Shown piece by piece: positions 6,488-12,761 of a stretch of DNA of 12,761 nucleotides; positions within the stretch are counted from its first letter, which is position 1; each line of letters opens with the position of its first letter. The notes below the pieces were generated by a model. The model was not told the DNA's origin and made no database searches. It was given only the letters and a program-made list of their open reading frames with translations. Source of the stretch: Pseudomonadota bacterium (GTDB taxonomy: Bacteria; Pseudomonadota; Alphaproteobacteria; Rhizobiales; Rhizobiaceae); contig JAEXMK010000246.1 in NCBI GenBank assembly GCA_023444445.1, positions 1-12,761 of the forward strand. The letters are read 5' to 3'. The position numbers were made by a program, and so were the translations under genes.

Positions 6488-9049
6488 TCATTCCCCCGCC
6501 TGCCGCAGAACCGGCGCCGCCTTCTGCCCCAGGATGCGCCATGTACCGATAAGGCCGATGCCAACGGTCATGACGAGGGCTACGACAAGCGTTCCGATCG
6601 CCACATCTGGCAGGAAGCTGGACGGCAGCTTCATGATCCGCGCGATCACAAACCATGCGGAAACGCCGCCGGCAAAAAGCGCGAAGACGGCCGTGGCGAG
6701 ACCGAGCATCATATATTCATAGGAGAAGGCGCGGATGAGCAGGTTCCGAGTACCGCCCAGCGTTTTGAGGATGACCGCGTCATGGGTACGGGCGCGGTTG
6801 CCGGCAGCAAGCGCACCGGCTAGCACCAGAACGGATGCAATGAGCGCGACGGCTGCGGCAGCGCGAATGGCGGTGGCGAGTTGGCCGACAAGCCTATTGA
6901 CGACATCGAGCGCATCCTTCACCCGCACGCTGGTGATCGTCGGGAAGGTATTGGTGACGGCGCGCAAGATGCGGCCCTCGTCGCTGGCGGTTGCGGAAGG
7001 GTCGGAAAGGGTCGCGAGCCAGGCATGCGGTGCGCCGCGGAAGGTATTGGGCGAAAACACCATGACGAAATTGATCGAAAGGGATTCCCACTCGACATTG
7101 CGCAGATTGGCGATCTTGGCCGTGATGCTGCGGCCGAGCACGTTGACGGTGACCTTATCACCGATCTTGAGACCCAGATCTCCCGCCTCTTTCGCCGCGA
7201 ACGAGACCAGCGGTTCGCCGTTATAATCCGGCTCCCACCATGTTCCTTCCGTCAGCGTCGCGTTTTCGGGCCGGTTCTCCGAATAGGTTATGCCCCGGTC
7301 GCCGCGCAGCAGCCAACGTCCTCCCGGCGGCACCTCCATTTTCGTCACGTCCGTGCCGTTCAACGCCATGATACGGCCGCGTAGCATGGGCACTTCGGTC
7401 AGGGTTCCCTCGGGCGCTTCCCGCTTCAGGAGGTCGCGGAAGCCCTGAACTTCACTGCCCTGAATATCCACGAAGAAGAAATTCGGCGCCTTTTCCGGCA
7501 GGCTGTCCGTCAGTTCGCGGCGCAGATTGCCGTCAATCAACGTCAGCGTCACAAGCAGGGTGAGGCCGAGGCCGAGGGACAGAACGACCGAAGGGGTGAG
7601 CGCGCCGGGGCGGTGAATATTGCCGATCGCCAGCCGAAGGGCGGCCGAATGAACGCGCGGGCTGCGTTTGGCGATGGCCTTGACGCCTGAGGCCACCAAT
7701 CGCAGCACCACGAAGGCAAAAGCAATTGCCGCAAGGAACACCGAGGCGATGAAGCGGTCTTCCGCTGAAAAGATGGCGAGTGCGGCCAGCGCTGCCAAAA
7801 GCAGGCCGGTTGCGGCGAGATAAGGCCAGGATGGCCAACGGCCCTCCTCGAAACCCTGTTCGCGGAAGAGCGCCGTTGCCGGAACCTCACGCGCCTGACC
7901 GAGTGGCACGATGGCGAATGCGAGGGTCGTCAACAGGCCGAAAAGGGCGGCAAGACCGAGTGCACCGGGATAAAAGGCAAGCCCTTCCGGCACCGGCAGC
8001 ACACCTTCCAGAAACCGCATGGCGATCAGCGGCGCGACAGCGCCCACCACAAGGCCGATCACGATACCGACGGCGGCAATGAAGGCGATCTGGAAAAGAT
8101 AGGTCATGGTGACCACGGAGGCCGGTGCGCCCAGGCATTTCAGCGAGGCGATCGTGGTGCGCTTGGAATCGAGGAAGGCGCGCACGGCGTTGGCGACGCC
8201 GACACCGCCGACGATGAGGGCAGTCAGGCCCACCAGCGTCAGGAATTGCGAGAAACGGTTGACGTTATCGGTCAGCGAGGGTGCTGCCCGGTCGCTGGTG
8301 CGGATGGACCAGCCGGCGTCGGGAAAAGCCTTGTTGGCCGCGTCGGTCATGGTTGACCGTGCCGCCGGGTCGTTCAGCTTGATTTTGTAGGCGTGTTCGA
8401 CGAGGCTACCGGTCTGGATGAGGCCCGAAGCAAAGAGGGCGTCGCGGCTTACCATCAGCCTTGGAGCGAAACCGAAACCATCGGACAGGGCGTCCGGTTC
8501 ATCGACGACCGTGCCGGTCAGTTTCAGTTTCGTATTTCCGAGCAGAATTTCATCACCGACCTTGATGCCGAGCCGTTCCAGAAGAAGCGGCGCGGCGACG
8601 GCACCATAGGTGTCGCCGTTGACAGTCAGAAGTTCGCCGAGCGGCCGATTGGGGTCGGCGACAAAGGTGCCATAGAGCGGATAGGCGCCGTCAATGGCTT
8701 TTACTTCCGTCAGGGTCTGTTCGGAGCCATCGGCAAGACGGGCCATGGATCGCAGACCGGTGGAAACCGCGACGGTGCCGAGGCCGTCGAGATAGGACCG
8801 TTCTTCTGCCGTTGCCTCCCTGTTACGCATTTCAAAACGGACGTCTCCGGCGAGGATCGACTGGCCTTCGGTGGCAATGGCGCTGGTAACCGCGCGTGAC
8901 ACGGAATTGACGGCGGCGATGGCGCCGGTCCCCAACGCAATACAGGCGAGGAAAATGTAAAAGCCGCGCAGGCCCCCGCGAATTTCGCGGCGCGCGAGCC
9001 TTGCGGCGTTTCTGATATTGGCGAGGGATGGGAGAAGGGATCCAATCAT
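6488..9049 (-). CDS. FtsX-type ABC transporter permease, YbbP-like
   Basis: This 853-aa inner-membrane protein is organised as a duplicated FtsX/MacB-type permease with about ten membrane segments (near 29-50, 266-290, 315-345, 363-383, 408-428, 433-453, 486-505, 728-750, 780-803, 815-838). Large periplasmic domains span about 51-262 and 506-725. Two cytoplasmic coupling motifs, LKCLGAPASVV (303-313) and LKTLGGTRNLL (761-771), mark the two halves. Size and topology match E. coli YbbP. Such type VII ABC proteins usually transmit ATP-driven motion to periplasmic partners rather than move a solute through a pore. The ATG overlaps the stop of the ATPase gene by 4 nt, so the two are translationally coupled. 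Substrate is unknown. The neighbouring esterase suggests lipid or hydrophobic ester work. Confidence 0.92.
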   Translation of the reverse strand: MIGSLLPSLANIRNAARLARREIRGGLRGFYIFLACIALGTGAIAAVNSVSRAVTSAIATEGQSILAGDVRFEMRNREATAEERSYLDGLGTVAVSTGLRSMARLADGSEQTLTEVKAIDGAYPLYGTFVADPNRPLGELLTVNGDTYGAVAAPLLLERLGIKVGDEILLGNTKLKLTGTVVDEPDALSDGFGFAPRLMVSRDALFASGLIQTGSLVEHAYKIKLNDPAARSTMTDAANKAFPDAGWSIRTSDRAAPSLTDNVNRFSQFLTLVGLTALIVGGVGVANAVRAFLDSKRTTIASLKCLGAPASVVTMTYLFQIAFIAAVGIVIGLVVGAVAPLIAMRFLEGVLPVPEGLAFYPGALGLAALFGLLTTLAFAIVPLGQAREVPATALFREQGFEEGRWPSWPYLAATGLLLAALAALAIFSAEDRFIASVFLAAIAFAFVVLRLVASGVKAIAKRSPRVHSAALRLAIGNIHRPGALTPSVVLSLGLGLTLLVTLTLIDGNLRRELTDSLPEKAPNFFFVDIQGSEVQGFRDLLKREAPEGTLTEVPMLRGRIMALNGTDVTKMEVPPGGRWLLRGDRGITYSENRPENATLTEGTWWEPDYNGEPLVSFAAKEAGDLGLKIGDKVTVNVLGRSITAKIANLRNVEWESLSINFVMVFSPNTFRGAPHAWLATLSDPSATASDEGRILRAVTNTFPTITSVRVKDALDVVNRLVGQLATAIRAAAAVALIASVLVLAGALAAGNRARTHDAVILKTLGGTRNLLIRAFSYEYMMLGLATAVFALFAGGVSAWFVIARIMKLPSSFLPDVAIGTLVVALVMTVGIGLIGTWRILGQKAAPVLRQAGE

Positions 9050-9756
9050 GCCGGTACCGCCCGCGCCATCTGGGGGCGGGCGCTGTCGCCCTCGATCTCG
9101 CCGGAGCGTACCTTGATCTGCCGCGAGCAGCGGGCGGCGAGCGACGGATCATGGGTGACGAGCACCATGGTCATGCCGCGTTCGGCCTGTTTGGCAAACA
9201 GGAGATCGGCAATCTGTTTACCCGTATCGGTATCGAGATTGCCGGTCGGTTCGTCGGCGATCAGCACGGCCGGTGAGGGGGCAAGCGCGCGGGCGATGGC
9301 AACACGCTGTTGCTCGCCGCCGGAAAGCTGGCCGGGATAGTGGTTGAGACGTTCGCCGAGACCGACGGCGATGAGTTCGCGTTTGGCGATCTCGAAGGGA
9401 TTGGCGGCGTTGGCCAATTCCAGCGGAACAGCCACATTCTCCAGCGCCGTCATATTGGCGATGAGGTGGAAAGACTGGAAGACGATGCCGATATTGCGGC
9501 CGCGAAAATCCGCAAGCGCATCTTCGCCGAGCTTGTGCAGTTCCGTATCCGCTATGACGATTTCGCCGCTGTCGAGCCGCTCCAGCCCTGCGAGCACCAT
9601 CAGCAGCGTCGATTTTCCCGAGCCGGAAGGGCCGACGATACCAACCGCCTCGCCTCCGCCGATGGAAAGATCGATGTTCTTGAGAACGTGAACGGAGGCG
9701 GCGGCGTTACCGAGGGTGAGGTCGGCCTTCTTCAGCTCTATGATGCTTTTCGTCAC
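9046..9756 (-). CDS. ABC transporter ATP-binding protein, YbbA/LolD-like
   Basis: This 236-aa ABC ATPase energises the permease encoded immediately downstream. Its motifs are Walker A GPSGSGKST (42-50), Q-loop FQSFHLI (Gln94), signature LSGGEQQ (144-150), Walker B VLIADEP (164-170), D-loop GNLD and switch His202. The LADFRGRNIGIVFQSFHLI stretch is typical of the LolD/MacB/YbbA group. The start is a GTG (CAC on the + strand at 9754-9756), with AGGA about 9 nt upstream. No ATG lies near the conserved N-terminus. Its stop overlaps the permease ATG (9046-9049). Gene order with a divergent SGNH esterase favours YbbA over LolD, because no lolC/E-type lipoprotein gene or lolA is visible. Confidence 0.94.
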   Translation of the reverse strand: MTKSIIELKKADLTLGNAAASVHVLKNIDLSIGGGEAVGIVGPSGSGKSTLLMVLAGLERLDSGEIVIADTELHKLGEDALADFRGRNIGIVFQSFHLIANMTALENVAVPLELANAANPFEIAKRELIAVGLGERLNHYPGQLSGGEQQRVAIARALAPSPAVLIADEPTGNLDTDTGKQIADLLFAKQAERGMTMVLVTHDPSLAARCSRQIKVRSGEIEGDSARPQMARAVPA

Positions 9757-9847
9757 AATTCTCGTTCCTATATAGGGGGATGAAACGGTTTGGCGGTCTA
9801 CGCGTTCGGTGTTTCACGACAATGGGAACCAAGTTAGGAAAGCCGTG
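9757..9847. promoter_or_regulatory. Divergent promoter region, ABC operon / esterase
   Basis: This 91-bp gap must serve both the leftward ABC operon and the rightward esterase gene. It holds a TATATAGG stretch (9770-9777) and an inverted repeat TGAAAC (9781-9786) / GTTTCA (9811-9816), which could be a shared operator. I could not assign a complete -35/-10 pair to either direction. Confidence 0.4.
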
Positions 9848-10498
9848 ATGAGATTTAAAGCTGCCCTGTTTCACTTCATCGTCATTCTCGCCGCCGCCTT
9901 TTCCGCTTCGGTGGCCACGGCTCAGGAACGGACATTACAACTGGTCGGCCTCGGTGACAGCCTCATGGCCGGGTACCAGCTGCCGCCCACCGATGGCTAT
10001 ACCGCACAGCTTGAAGCTGCATTAAAGGCAAAAGGTATCAACGTCGTCGTTACCAATGCCGGTGTCTCCGGTGATACGTCTTCCGGCGGGCTGGCACGGG
10101 CGGAGTGGTCCGTTCCCGATGGAACAGATGGAGTCATTCTGGAGCTCGGCGCCAATGATGCCCTGCGTGGTATTGCCCCGGAACAGACAGAAAAGAACCT
10201 CGATACCATCATTTCCGGTTTCCAGAAGCGTAATATAGCTGTGCTGCTGGTCGGCATTATGGCGCCGCCGAACATGGGTGAAGATTACGCCAAGCGGTTC
10301 AACCCGATCTTTGCAAGGTTGGCCGAAAAATACAACCTGCCGCTTTATCCCTTCTTTCTGGATGGCGTCGTGACGGATGATGCCCTGAAGCTAGAGGACA
10401 AGATGCATCCTAATACAAAGGGGGTGGCAATGATGGTGGAGAAATCTTTGCCGGCTGTTGAAAGCTTCATCACGACAATCGGTGCGCAAAAAAAATAA
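9848..10498 (+). CDS. Secreted SGNH/GDSL esterase, TesA/arylesterase type
   Basis: This 216-aa periplasmic hydrolase has a Sec signal peptide (MRFKAALFHF..., cleavage after about Ala25) and the complete SGNH set. Block I is GDSL with nucleophile Ser38, block II is NAGVSGDT with oxyanion Gly75, block III is GAND with Asn103, and block V is DKMH with catalytic Asp184 and His187. It is the family of E. coli TesA (thioesterase I / protease I / lysophospholipase L1), which cleaves acyl thioesters and a range of esters. The start at 9848 has AGGAA (9836-9840) 7 nt upstream. The open frame reaches back to 9809, but that would bury the signal peptide. It diverges from the YbbAP-like operon as in E. 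coli and may share a transcript with thpR (68-bp gap). Confidence 0.93.
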   Translation: MRFKAALFHFIVILAAAFSASVATAQERTLQLVGLGDSLMAGYQLPPTDGYTAQLEAALKAKGINVVVTNAGVSGDTSSGGLARAEWSVPDGTDGVILELGANDALRGIAPEQTEKNLDTIISGFQKRNIAVLLVGIMAPPNMGEDYAKRFNPIFARLAEKYNLPLYPFFLDGVVTDDALKLEDKMHPNTKGVAMMVEKSLPAVESFITTIGAQKK

Positions 10499-10566
10499 GC
10501 ACTTGCGCCAGTGTGCATTGCGTGATTCGCTATGCTTGTTCTGCCAAGAGATTCGGGGAGCTCGCC

Positions 10567-11160
10567 ATGCCGAGACTGTTTACCGCCCTCGAAATTCCGC
10601 GCAATGCGGCTATGAGCCTTTCATTGTTGCGCGGTGGTCTGCCGGGAGCCCGGTGGATTGACGTGGAGAATTATCACATAACCCTGCGTTTTATCGGTGA
10701 TATTGACGGGCGCACCGCCGATGAGGTGGTCGACAGGCTGGATCGGATCGAAAGGCCGGAATTCCAGCTCAACCTCACCGGTATGGGGTCTTTCGGTTCC
10801 AAGAAGCCGCATTCCATCTGGGCCGGCGTTTCTCCCTCGCCGGAAATGAATGCGTTGCAGGCGGAAATCGAGAGGATTTGCCAGAGGATTGGCCTCCCGC
10901 CCGATCCCCGCAAATTCATGCCGCATGTCACGTTGGCGCGGCTGCGCTCCTCGCGTGTGGATGATGTGGTGCATTATCTTTCCGGACGCGGCAACTTCCG
11001 TACCTCGCCCTTCACGGTCGGCCGTTTCGTGCTGATGTCTTCAAAGGAATCGGTGGGGGGTGGCCCTTATATCGTCGAAGAGGCTTTCCCGCTTCATGAG
11101 GCACGGTCCAGCTCCATCTTTTCGAGCAACGATCTGCATCCCGCCAAGAGCATGTTGTAG
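10567..11160 (+). CDS. thpR: RNA 2',3'-cyclic phosphodiesterase
   Basis: This 197-aa protein belongs to the 2H phosphoesterase (LigT/ThpR) family, which opens 2',3'-cyclic phosphate ends of RNA to 2'-phosphates. Both catalytic HxTx motifs are present: HITL at 37-40 and HVTL at 120-123. Other family blocks are RLFTALEIP at the N-terminus and GSFGSKKPHSIWAGV. GGGGAG (10555-10560) lies 6 nt before the ATG at 10567. The upstream open frame from 10513 adds 18 residues with no family match. The last 22 or so residues (HEARSSSIF...) lie beyond the usual domain end and are encoded opposite the 3' end of the phosphatase gene, a 67-bp convergent overlap. Confidence 0.92.
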   Translation: MPRLFTALEIPRNAAMSLSLLRGGLPGARWIDVENYHITLRFIGDIDGRTADEVVDRLDRIERPEFQLNLTGMGSFGSKKPHSIWAGVSPSPEMNALQAEIERICQRIGLPPDPRKFMPHVTLARLRSSRVDDVVHYLSGRGNFRTSPFTVGRFVLMSSKESVGGGPYIVEEAFPLHEARSSSIFSSNDLHPAKSML

Positions 11161-11573
11161 ACATCCACGAACCCGTCCTCGGCCCCATAATAGGGATCGG
11201 GGACGTTTTCCCGGCGGCCCGTTGCATAGTCCATGAAGAGATGGATTTTATGTCCAAGGTTTTCCGGGCTCGATTGACGAAGGTTGGCCAGATTGTCTTC
11301 GTCCATGGCGAGGATAAGGTCGAAGGCTTCGAGATCCGCACGGGTGACCTGCCTTGCCCGTTGTCTCGAAATATCAATGCCATGCTTGCGCGCGACGGCA
11401 ATAGATCGGCTATCAGGCGCGTCACCCGCGTGCCAGCCACCGGTGCCGGCGGAATCGATCGTGAACCTGTCCGACACGGCCGCCTCGTCACAAAGTTTCC
11501 TTAGAACGCCTTCGGCAAGCGGTGAGCGGCAAATATTGCCCATGCAGACAAAAAGAATAGCTGTATGTTTCAT
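11094..11573 (-). CDS. Low-molecular-weight protein tyrosine phosphatase
   Basis: This 159-aa cytoplasmic phosphatase carries the P-loop CMGNICRSP (nucleophile Cys10, phosphate-binding Arg16) at the N-terminus. The general-acid loop DPYYG has Asp126, with the adjacent tyrosines. It would hydrolyse phosphotyrosine or small phosphoesters. In bacteria some relatives act with tyrosine kinases in polysaccharide export, but no such gene is nearby, so the role is open. I chose the ATG at 11571-11573. The frame extends 9 codons to a TTG (11598-11600) that has no better ribosome site. The ATG itself has only a weak upstream signal. The gene diverges from phhB across 57 bp and overlaps the end of thpR. 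Confidence 0.94.
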   Translation of the reverse strand: MKHTAILFVCMGNICRSPLAEGVLRKLCDEAAVSDRFTIDSAGTGGWHAGDAPDSRSIAVARKHGIDISRQRARQVTRADLEAFDLILAMDEDNLANLRQSSPENLGHKIHLFMDYATGRRENVPDPYYGAEDGFVDVYNMLLAGCRSLLEKMELDRAS

Positions 11574-11630
11574 GGCGTGTGCGTCGATCCGGGCGTTCAA
11601 GCGTTATGAGTCTGAATTGGAGGTTAGTTC

Positions 11631-11936
11631 ATGAAATACCCGAGACTCGAGCCGGACGCTATACAACACGCGCTCTCAAAGCTGGAAGGCTGGTCCTTGC
11701 GGGAAGACGGTGCGGCGATCGTCCGCGCTTTCAAATTCGCGAGTTTTGCGGAAGCCTTCGGCTTCATGACCGAGGCGGCGTTGGCCGCAGAAAAGCTCAA
11801 CCATCATCCTGAGTGGTCGAATGTCTATTCCCGCGTGAAGGTCTGCCTTACAACGCATGACTCGCAAGGGGTGACCGAGCGGGATTTTCTTCTGGCCGAG
11901 GCAATGCAGAAAGCGGCGGCTGGCCGGGGGAATTGA
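11631..11936 (+). CDS. phhB: 4a-hydroxytetrahydrobiopterin dehydratase (pterin-4a-carbinolamine dehydratase)
   Basis: This 101-aa PCD/DCoH-fold enzyme dehydrates 4a-hydroxytetrahydropterin, recycling the pterin cofactor of aromatic amino acid hydroxylases. The active-site signature KLNHHPEW is present (His58, His59, Pro60, Trp62), as are the conserved Thr75-His76-Asp77 and Thr82-x-x-Asp85 (TERDF). The length is normal (about 95-105 aa). GGAGG (11619-11623) is 7 nt before the ATG. No phenylalanine hydroxylase gene is in the window, so the role could be hydroxylase-linked or, as proposed for some bacteria, related to pterin cofactors more broadly. Its promoter should lie in the 57-bp gap shared with the phosphatase gene. 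Confidence 0.95.
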   Translation: MKYPRLEPDAIQHALSKLEGWSLREDGAAIVRAFKFASFAEAFGFMTEAALAAEKLNHHPEWSNVYSRVKVCLTTHDSQGVTERDFLLAEAMQKAAAGRGN

Positions 11937-11962
11937 ACGGCTGTCTTTCAAACCCATATAAT
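11933..11962 (+). promoter_or_regulatory. Near-consensus sigma-70 promoter for the DUF1232 gene
   Basis: TTGAAC (11933-11938) and a perfect TATAAT (11957-11962) are 18 bp apart. The -35 overlaps the stop codon of phhB. Transcription would start near 11969, only a few bases before the GGAGG (11973-11977) of the next gene, giving a leader of about 20 nt. Alphaproteobacterial promoters rarely match the -10 fully, so this predicts strong, factor-independent expression. Confidence 0.55.
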
Positions 11963-11987
11963 AGCCGTGACCGGAGGACCGTCGATC

Positions 11988-12368
11988 ATGGATGATGTGA
12001 AAATCGGTGAAATTCTTCTGCCGGGTGAAACCGACAAGCAGCGTGAGCGCGAAGACATTGTTCGCGCCAAGTTCTGGCCGAAGCTGAAGCGTGTCATGGC
12101 GAAAGTGCCGTTTGCCCGCGATGCGGCCGCTGCCTACTATTGCGCAATCGATCGCGATACGCCCCTGCGCGCCAAGGGCATCATCCTGGCTGCACTCGCC
12201 TATTTCATCATGCCGTTTGACGCCGTGCCCGATATGCTGGCCGTCGTCGGATTTACCGATGATATTGCGGTCATCACTGCCGCGCTTGCGATGATCCGTG
12301 CCCATATCAAGATGGAGCATTACGATGCGGCTGATGCCATGTTGAAGAGGCAGCAGGAGGCCGAGTAA
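11988..12368 (+). CDS. DUF1232 (YkvA-like) small membrane-associated protein
   Basis: This 126-aa protein contains the DUF1232 motif at about 62-100: RAKGIILAALAYFIMPFDAVPDM followed by GFTDDIAVITAAL, with the conserved D-x-x-PD and DD residues. The two hydrophobic stretches (about 64-77 and 84-103) could form a membrane hairpin, while the first 50 residues are charged and probably cytoplasmic. The function of the family is unknown. I chose the ATG at 11988 with GGAGG (11973-11977) upstream at 10 nt spacing. A GTG seven codons earlier (11967) would precede the ribosome site and coincide with the predicted transcription start. It may also be read through from phhB, 51 bp upstream. Confidence 0.9.
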   Translation: MDDVKIGEILLPGETDKQREREDIVRAKFWPKLKRVMAKVPFARDAAAAYYCAIDRDTPLRAKGIILAALAYFIMPFDAVPDMLAVVGFTDDIAVITAALAMIRAHIKMEHYDAADAMLKRQQEAE

Positions 12369-12665
12369 CGCCTCTGTGATGCCCCGCATCGGTGCTGCCG
12401 GATGCGTGACAAATTCTTGCCTGAATTTATGTGTCATACACGCGGGGGAAGGGTGTTTTGCGCCCTTTTCCTCAGGGCGTCGGGAGTCGCCAATCTGTAA
12501 CACTGCAAGACGTTTCCGGCTTTTTATGCATGTTGTTGACGGTTTGGTAACCGCTTCCCGACCACAATGAGAAAAGACGATCCGCACCTGAACGTGGCCG
12601 ATCCAGAAAATGGAGCCCGCCGCTGCTTCGGGCCAATGGAAGACAATAACCCGGCAGGAAATTCT
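12369..12665. other. 297-bp intergenic region before the exported protein gene
   Basis: No gene is supported here. It contains a likely terminator (12449-12470), a TTGACG (12536-12541) without a well-spaced -10, and a small hairpin GCCCG (12615-12619) / CGGGC (12629-12633) in what would be the leader of the next gene. The promoter of that gene is presumably around 12530-12600. Confidence 0.5.
12449..12473 (+). terminator. Probable intrinsic terminator after the DUF1232 gene
   Basis: AAGGGTG (12449-12455) pairs with CGCCCTT (12461-12467), with one G-T wobble, around a TTTTG loop. It is followed by TTCCTC, so the T-run is short. It lies 80 bp after the DUF1232 stop. The stem is sound but the U-tract is poor, so efficiency is uncertain. 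Confidence 0.4.
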
Positions 12666-12761
12666 ATGTTTGTAAGAAGTGTAGCAACCGCAGCGGCCAT
12701 TTTGCTGACCAGCGTCGGCGTAGCATCTGCACAGTCGCCCACGCGCATCCAGCAGTTCAAT
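12666..12761 (+). CDS. Exported protein, N-terminal fragment; probably invasion-associated locus B family
   Basis: Only the first 32 codons are in the window. They encode a clear Sec signal peptide (MFVRSVATAAAILLTSVGVASA, cleavage after about Ala22) followed by QSPTRIQQFN. The short mature start with an xRIxQF-type sequence resembles the exported invasion-associated locus B (IalB-like) proteins of Rhizobiales, but this rests on about ten residues. AGGAA (12656-12660) is 5 nt before the ATG. The same frame is open upstream to an ATG at 12567, which would hide the signal peptide and lacks a ribosome site, so I rejected it. The gene runs off the right edge. Confidence 0.75.
   Translation, partial: MFVRSVATAAAILLTSVGVASAQSPTRIQQFN

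Noticed and set aside
10484..10508. GCGCAA/TTGCGC dyad at the end of the esterase gene as a terminator
   Set aside because: Only six base pairs, a 13-nt loop and no T-run after it. Read-through into thpR is more likely.
11676..12587. 303-codon open frame on the - strand across phhB and the DUF1232 gene
   Set aside because: It crosses two well-supported genes with their own ribosome sites and shows no domain. It is a codon-bias shadow.
12567..12665. In-frame 33-codon extension of the last gene from an ATG at 12567
   Set aside because: It would bury the signal peptide and has no Shine-Dalgarno, whereas the ATG at 12666 has AGGAA at the right distance.

Overview
This window looks like chromosomal DNA of an alphaproteobacterium of the Rhizobiaceae, most likely of the Agrobacterium/Rhizobium group. 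The reasons are the protein sequences themselves (AcnA, DUF2794, BI-1/YccA, IalB-like), the divergent ccmA/acnA arrangement, the GC-rich codon use, and a C-tract/G-tract palindromic element at the left edge of a kind I associate with rhizobial intergenic DNA. I see no tRNA, rRNA, CRISPR array, insertion sequence, integrase or prophage gene, and nothing in base composition suggests an island. It reads as ordinary core genome with a few interesting non-coding structures.

Left part (1-3726): ccmA, the ATPase of the cytochrome c maturation heme exporter, runs leftward. Diverging from it across a 269-bp spacer is acnA (aconitase A, 897 aa), which ends in a good intrinsic terminator.

Middle left (3727-5531): a secreted thioredoxin-fold DUF1223 protein with a CxxC motif has a perfect 19-bp palindrome just upstream. 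A 400-bp gap follows with a G-quadruplex motif, tandem hairpins and a possible Cys-rich 55-codon upstream ORF. That ORF overlaps the start of a DUF2794 gene by ATGA. A strong bidirectional terminator then separates DUF2794 from the convergent BI-1 gene.

Middle right (5532-11160): BI-1/YccA membrane protein (leftward), then a two-gene ABC system (ATPase and 853-aa FtsX-type permease, 4-nt overlap, leftward). Diverging from it is a secreted GDSL/SGNH esterase of the TesA type. This reproduces the E. coli tesA / ybbA-ybbP arrangement, so the three probably work together at the inner membrane and periplasm. The esterase gene is followed by thpR (RNA 2',3'-cyclic phosphodiesterase).

Right part (11094-12761): a low-molecular-weight protein tyrosine phosphatase gene is convergent with, and overlaps, the 3' end of thpR. 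Divergent from it is a pterin-4a-carbinolamine dehydratase gene (phhB). A DUF1232 gene comes next with an almost ideal sigma-70 promoter, and the window ends inside a secreted protein that resembles the invasion-associated locus B family.

I did not find a convincing undescribed multi-gene system. The items most worth a second look are the palindrome before the DUF1223 gene, the structured 400-bp gap with its small coupled ORF, and the conserved YbbAP-TesA-like module.
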